Positions 30,728 through 34,051 of a DNA stretch of 34,051 bases are shown here, in pieces. Made by a program: the position numbers and the translations under genes. Position 1 is the first letter of the stretch. Each line of letters starts with the position of its first letter. The notes under the pieces were generated by a model that worked only from the letters and a program-made list of their open reading frames with translations, did not search any database and had not been told where the DNA came from. The DNA comes from Thiobacillus sp. (GTDB lineage: Bacteria > Pseudomonadota > Gammaproteobacteria > Burkholderiales > Thiobacillaceae): assembly GCA_016124745.1 (NCBI GenBank), contig WGNC01000036.1:1-34051 (forward strand), given 5' to 3'.

Positions 30728-32092
30728 CGGGATGCTCCTTCGTCGGTGTGACCGCGACCCTCGCGGCCTTCTGGCGACGAAAGCCGGCAGGCGGGCCGGA
30801 CCTGCACCCGGAGCGAAGCGAGAGGGCCGGAGCGCAGCGGAGGACGGCGAAGGCCGGCTATTTTGCTTCGCGATGGAAAGGCCCGCAGGGCCGCCGGAAA
30901 ATAGTCGGGCGCAGACGTTGCCGGTCCGGGCCGTTTGCTGGCCGATCGCCCTCTCGAAGGCCGGGTTGCGGCTCTCCCCGACACCTGGGAGCATCCGAGC
31001 GAGTTCTAAGCGACGGCGTTGCCGCCACCAGCGTTCCCCTTCCGGGTATGCCGCCGGCGCCATGAAGCGTGCGACGTCCTGTGGTGCGATCTGCACCCGC
31101 GCCGCTACCCGCAGGCTTTCCAGTCCAGCCAAGCGGAGATCCTCGTTGAAGTCGCCCAGCCTCGGAGACACGACGACCGCCTCGATCCCGGCCGCGTTCG
31201 CCCGTTCGATCAGCGTCGCCATCGCACCGTCTCCGGCCGGATCGTTGTCGCGCGCGATGTAGAGGCGGCGCAGCGTCGCGGGAAATGCGATGGCGGAGAG
31301 GTGTGCTGCTGAGAGCGCTGCCGCCATGGCCATATCGGGCAATACGCATCGCAGCGACAGCACCGTCTCGATGCCTTCGCCCGCTGCCATCACGTCGCCC
31401 GGTACACCGAAGCGGACCGCGTGCCCGAGAAGGTCGCCCATCGCTCGCCTCGGTGTGTCGATCGGCGCCTTGTCCGAGCCGTCCGGGGCGAGCCAGGTGC
31501 GGTGTGCGCCGGTGATCCGGCCAGCCAGATCGGTGACGGAGGCGATCATTGCCGGCCAGGTCTCGGTCGGCGAATGCTCGTCGGGCCGATAATAGCATCG
31601 GGGGTGGAACCGCAGCGATCCGGTTCCGTGCAAAGCCGTAATCGCACGTCCCCGTAGATACGCTTCCACGACAGTGCCCAAAATCGGCTGCGACATGCCG
31701 ACGAGCCGTCGCGCCGCTTCCGGAGATCCGGTTGGCGCCGGGGACTTGCGCTCGCCACCGTGCGGACGCTCCGGTTCGGGATGTGGCATCGACAGGAACG
31801 TGCGCGCCTCCTCAGTGACGTCTTTGAAGTCGATCAGGCCGCAGCTCTCGCGGATGACGTCCAGCAGGTCGCCATGCTCACCGGTCGCGGCATCGGTCCA
31901 TTTGCCTGCGGCCCCTTTGCCGGTGTCGCCGCCTTTCAGCCGCACGAACATCGAGCGGCCCGGCGTATTGCGGACGTCGCCAACCAGCCAGTAGCGGCCT
32001 TCGCGGTGGCCGGAAGAGAGATAATGACGGCAGACCGCCTCGGCCTGTCGACCGAGACGCTGTGCCAGTTCGGAAGCATCATGACGGGCCAT
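29789..32092 (-). CDS. Toprim (DUF7146) protein continuing in frame into DUF2493
   Basis: The ATG at 32092 overlaps the helicase stop (TGATG) and begins MARHDASELAQRLGRQAEAV. Residues 1-100 form an N-terminal region. The toprim core at about 230-345 has AAGEGIETVLSLR (the catalytic glutamate is in GEGIE) and RLYIARDNDPAGDGA (the DxD pair, Asp282/Asp284). Related proteins usually end just after QDVARFM, near residue 345. Here no stop occurs: about 108 low-complexity, Arg/Pro/Ser-rich residues follow before the DUF2493 methionine, giving a 767-residue frame. Either a true fusion exists, or the intergenic segment has lost its stop and translation restarts at 30727. Toprim domains act in primases and topoisomerases, and a DNA-replication role is likely. 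Confidence 0.82.
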   Translation of the reverse strand: MARHDASELAQRLGRQAEAVCRHYLSSGHREGRYWLVGDVRNTPGRSMFVRLKGGDTGKGAAGKWTDAATGEHGDLLDVIRESCGLIDFKDVTEEARTFLSMPHPEPERPHGGERKSPAPTGSPEAARRLVGMSQPILGTVVEAYLRGRAITALHGTGSLRFHPRCYYRPDEHSPTETWPAMIASVTDLAGRITGAHRTWLAPDGSDKAPIDTPRRAMGDLLGHAVRFGVPGDVMAAGEGIETVLSLRCVLPDMAMAAALSAAHLSAIAFPATLRRLYIARDNDPAGDGAMATLIERANAAGIEAVVVSPRLGDFNEDLRLAGLESLRVAARVQIAPQDVARFMAPAAYPEGERWWRQRRRLELARMLPGVGESRNPAFERAIGQQTARTGNVCARLFSGGPAGLSIAKQNSRPSPSSAALRPSRFAPGAGPARLPAFVARRPRGSRSHRRRSIPMSEHDDSYEPHHESSPTDHVLHELQLYGYRPFADEPDGRPLPEGTHVAGAIADIFDALIVTLEDTRLEPDLDDLLWSTVNVFHRATDRIERELDDNEQAQRRGQREQDGSEVKAVELERLTAEGQTMIERRNAFELMRDQAAEHYERHTGSPWRPRSGSMVNHRNLTSAMIDSRDFLAAKKRADNEVLLPAGPKIAFTGGLDFNDHRLIWAKLDQVHAKHPDMVLIHGKSPKGAEKIAAKWADARKVPQVGFAPDWTKHAKAAPFKRNDQMLDVLPIGVIVFPGTGIQDNLADKARKLGIPLFDFRPKGDGA

Positions 32093-34051
32093 CACGCTGC
32101 CTCCCGCTCGCCGATGCGCTCGACGGGAAAGCGCTCCAGTACCTTGGCGAGGATAGATGGGCCGGAAGCATCGGTCGGTACGAAGACGCGCAGCTTCCAC
32201 GAGATGATCTCGCTAAACAGGCCGTAGGCGCGCAGGCGATCGCGCATCGCGTCGGTGAAGCCGGACAGCTCGATGCGGTTGGCGCCCATGACGCGGACGC
32301 GGCGAAGCTGCATGCCCTCGGCGATGTCGAGGATGGTGCGGCCGTCGATCAACGCTGTGAAGGCGTCGTCCGGTGTCAGCGTAGTGGCTCCGGTCGCTAG
32401 CGCACCGACGACCCAGGCTGGCGAGACACGGCGGCCAATGATGCGCTCGCCCGCATCAGTCTGAAGCCGATAGACACGCGCCGACTCGTTCGGAAGGCGC
32501 TTCCAGATCGGCAGCAGCAGCCCGGCGACGATGTGGATCGTACTATCAGCGAACTCCGACACCTCGGCGATCTCGGCGGTCCAAGCCTCCACGAAGCTGT
32601 TCCGATCCGCTTCCTCCCAATGGCTCTCGTCCATCGAGCAGAGGGTGGCATGGTGCTGCTCCATCGGACGGATCAGCGCCACGCGCCGTTCGATCTCGCC
32701 ATCGTCGAGCATGATGGACGATGTCGGAACCTGTACGGCAGCGCGGCCGGAGCGGCCGTTGACCAGCAGCTTCGCGCGCGGATCGGCGAGAAGATCGAAC
32801 GCGCGGTCGAGCAAGGTCGGCCGGTTGCGTTCGCGCCGGGTGATCGTGAGCAACTGCGTTTCGGCGCTGGTGCCCGGATGGACGTGGATCGTCTTGCGGT
32901 CGGCGACGATGAAACTCTCGGCCTGCAGTGTCTCCAGTCCGAGGTCATACACGCCGCTGGCGATGGCGCCCTCGATCTTGGCGTTGAGGAGCTGCTCGAA
33001 CGCCGTGAACAGGATGCCCTGCAATTCGATGGTCAGCGCGAGAAGCCGGTTGAGGAAGGTGGTGATTGGCGGCAGCTCGTCCTTGATGCCGTTGTCGTCC
33101 ATCAGCTTCAGGCCGGTGGCAGTCTCGAACATTTGCAGCGAGCAACCCTCGACCTTGGCGCGGACCAGCAGGAGATAGAGCTGGCGCAGCGCGTCACGCG
33201 CATAGTGCGATTCCAGATTGTCCTCCGGCCGGAACAGGCCCTGACCGCCGGTCTGGCGCTGGCCGCGTGTGATCGCCCCCAGCGTGTCGAGCCGGCGGGC
33301 GATCGTCGAGAGGAAGCGCTTCTCGGCCTTCACATCGGTGGCGATCGGCCTGAACAGTGGCGGTTGCGCCTGGTTGGTGCGGTTGGTGCGGCCGAGCCCC
33401 TGGATCGCGGCATCCGCCTTCCAGCCTGGTTCGAGCAGATAATGGACCCGTAGCCGCTGGTTCCGCGCCGACAGGTCGGCGTGATAGCTGCGGCCGGTGC
33501 CACCAGCATCCGAAAAGATGAGGATGCGCTTCAGGTCATCCATGAAGGCGGAAGTTTCCGCCAGATTGGCGGAGGCAGCGCGATTCTCCACTGCAAGGCG
33601 CACACCCTTGCGGACGATCCGCCGCGATCGACCTGTAACCTCGGCGACGATGTCCGTGCCGAAGCGTTGGACGATCTGGTCGAGCGCGCCGGGGACCGGC
33701 GGCAGGCTCGCCAGCGTCTCGATCAGGCTGTCGCGGCGCGCGACGGCCTCGCGGCTTTCGACGGGCTGGCCGTCGCGATAGACCGGCCGCGACGACAGGT
33801 TACCCTCGCTGTCGGTGAATGGTTCGTAGAGCTGCACCGGGAAGGAATGGGCGAGGTAATCGAGAACATATTCCCTCGGCGTGATGTCGACGCGGACGTC
33901 GTTCCATTCCTCGGTCGGGATCTCGGCAAGGCGGCGTTGCATCAGCGCCTCGCCGGTCGAGACGATCTGGATGACGGCGGCATGGCCATCGGCCAGGTCC
34001 TGATCGATCGAGCGGATCAGGGTCGGCGTCTTCATGCTGGTGAGGAGGTGG
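32092..34051 (-). CDS. Strawberry-notch-type helicase, C-terminal part (partial)
   Basis: The frame is open to the right edge, so the N-terminal DEAD-like half lies outside; at least 652 residues are visible. The C-terminal helicase half shows HAAVIQIVSTGEALMQRRL, DILFSDAGG-like IFSDAGGTGRSYHAD, then motif VI as QGLGRTNRTNQAQPPLFRP, where most relatives have RTHRTNQ. Domain features of the bacterial strawberry-notch family follow (HYARDALRQLYLLLVRAKVE, DELPPITTFLNRLLAL, FTAFEQLLNAKIEGAI). Full-length relatives are about 1400 residues and are encoded on large plasmids and conjugative elements with the same neighbours. Its stop overlaps the toprim start, so translation is coupled. Confidence 0.92.
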   Translation of the reverse strand, partial: HLLTSMKTPTLIRSIDQDLADGHAAVIQIVSTGEALMQRRLAEIPTEEWNDVRVDITPREYVLDYLAHSFPVQLYEPFTDSEGNLSSRPVYRDGQPVESREAVARRDSLIETLASLPPVPGALDQIVQRFGTDIVAEVTGRSRRIVRKGVRLAVENRAASANLAETSAFMDDLKRILIFSDAGGTGRSYHADLSARNQRLRVHYLLEPGWKADAAIQGLGRTNRTNQAQPPLFRPIATDVKAEKRFLSTIARRLDTLGAITRGQRQTGGQGLFRPEDNLESHYARDALRQLYLLLVRAKVEGCSLQMFETATGLKLMDDNGIKDELPPITTFLNRLLALTIELQGILFTAFEQLLNAKIEGAIASGVYDLGLETLQAESFIVADRKTIHVHPGTSAETQLLTITRRERNRPTLLDRAFDLLADPRAKLLVNGRSGRAAVQVPTSSIMLDDGEIERRVALIRPMEQHHATLCSMDESHWEEADRNSFVEAWTAEIAEVSEFADSTIHIVAGLLLPIWKRLPNESARVYRLQTDAGERIIGRRVSPAWVVGALATGATTLTPDDAFTALIDGRTILDIAEGMQLRRVRVMGANRIELSGFTDAMRDRLRAYGLFSEIISWKLRVFVPTDASGPSILAKVLERFPVERIGEREAA

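Noticed and set aside
1-34051. CRISPR arrays, tRNA and rRNA genes
   Set aside because: No regularly spaced short repeats were seen, and I recognised no tRNA-like or rRNA-like segments while reading.

Overview
The window is a GC-rich stretch from an alphaproteobacterium, most likely a member of the Sphingomonadales or Rhizobiales. It looks like part of a large plasmid or integrated conjugative element rather than core chromosome. Both ends carry genes of a well-known accessory backbone: a DUF736 protein at the left edge, and at the right edge the C-terminal part of a strawberry-notch-type helicase, a toprim (DUF7146) protein and a DUF2493 protein. A ParB C-terminal fragment, complete and broken insertion sequences and many gene stubs fit this reading. 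No rRNA, tRNA or CRISPR array was seen.

Layout. Positions 1-1645 hold backbone: the DUF736 gene, a four-helix membrane protein and a 55-residue protein. About 1650-3450 holds an unknown cysteine-free protein and the ParB fragment. From 3449 to 17900 there is a run of oxidoreductase and detoxification genes, each near its own one-component regulator: TetR-SDR-aldehyde dehydrogenase; a quinone-oxidoreductase-like MDR; TetR with a Tat-exported DJ-1/PfpI protein; another SDR; ArsR-MFS; a GlxA/AraC regulator with a D-cysteine desulfhydrase-like enzyme; and LysR. A complete IS66-family element (18173-20773) with an exact 8-bp target duplication follows. Next comes an HxlR/QorB/old-yellow-enzyme/NTF2-like locus (21346-27797). 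It has been split by a Tm-1-like UPF0261 gene plus a TIM-barrel 'PEP hydrolase' gene and by an IS3-type relic. The backbone resumes at about 27980.

How the parts work together. The accessory genes look like a collected set of electrophile, quinone and carbonyl defences: QorB, OYE, SDRs, aldehyde dehydrogenase, MDR and DJ-1. Several regulatory circuits can be read directly. TGACCGGTCA occurs three times around the second TetR gene and the DJ-1 gene. A GTCTC-TATAT-GAGAC element stands before QorB and before the Tm-1 operon, with a related site over the HxlR promoter. A shared TTAGATGAC motif lies upstream of the first TetR gene and its SDR gene.

The most notable structural feature is that the roughly 26-kb accessory block is bracketed by two directly repeated backbone segments of about 0.86 kb (778-1645 and 27980-28845). 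In the right copy the membrane-protein gene is broken by frameshifts. A 55-bp near-perfect palindrome sits at the inner edge of that right copy. The Tm-1/TIM-barrel pair appears to have been placed behind a duplicated HxlR-responsive promoter, leaving a 19-codon stub of qorB in its leader.
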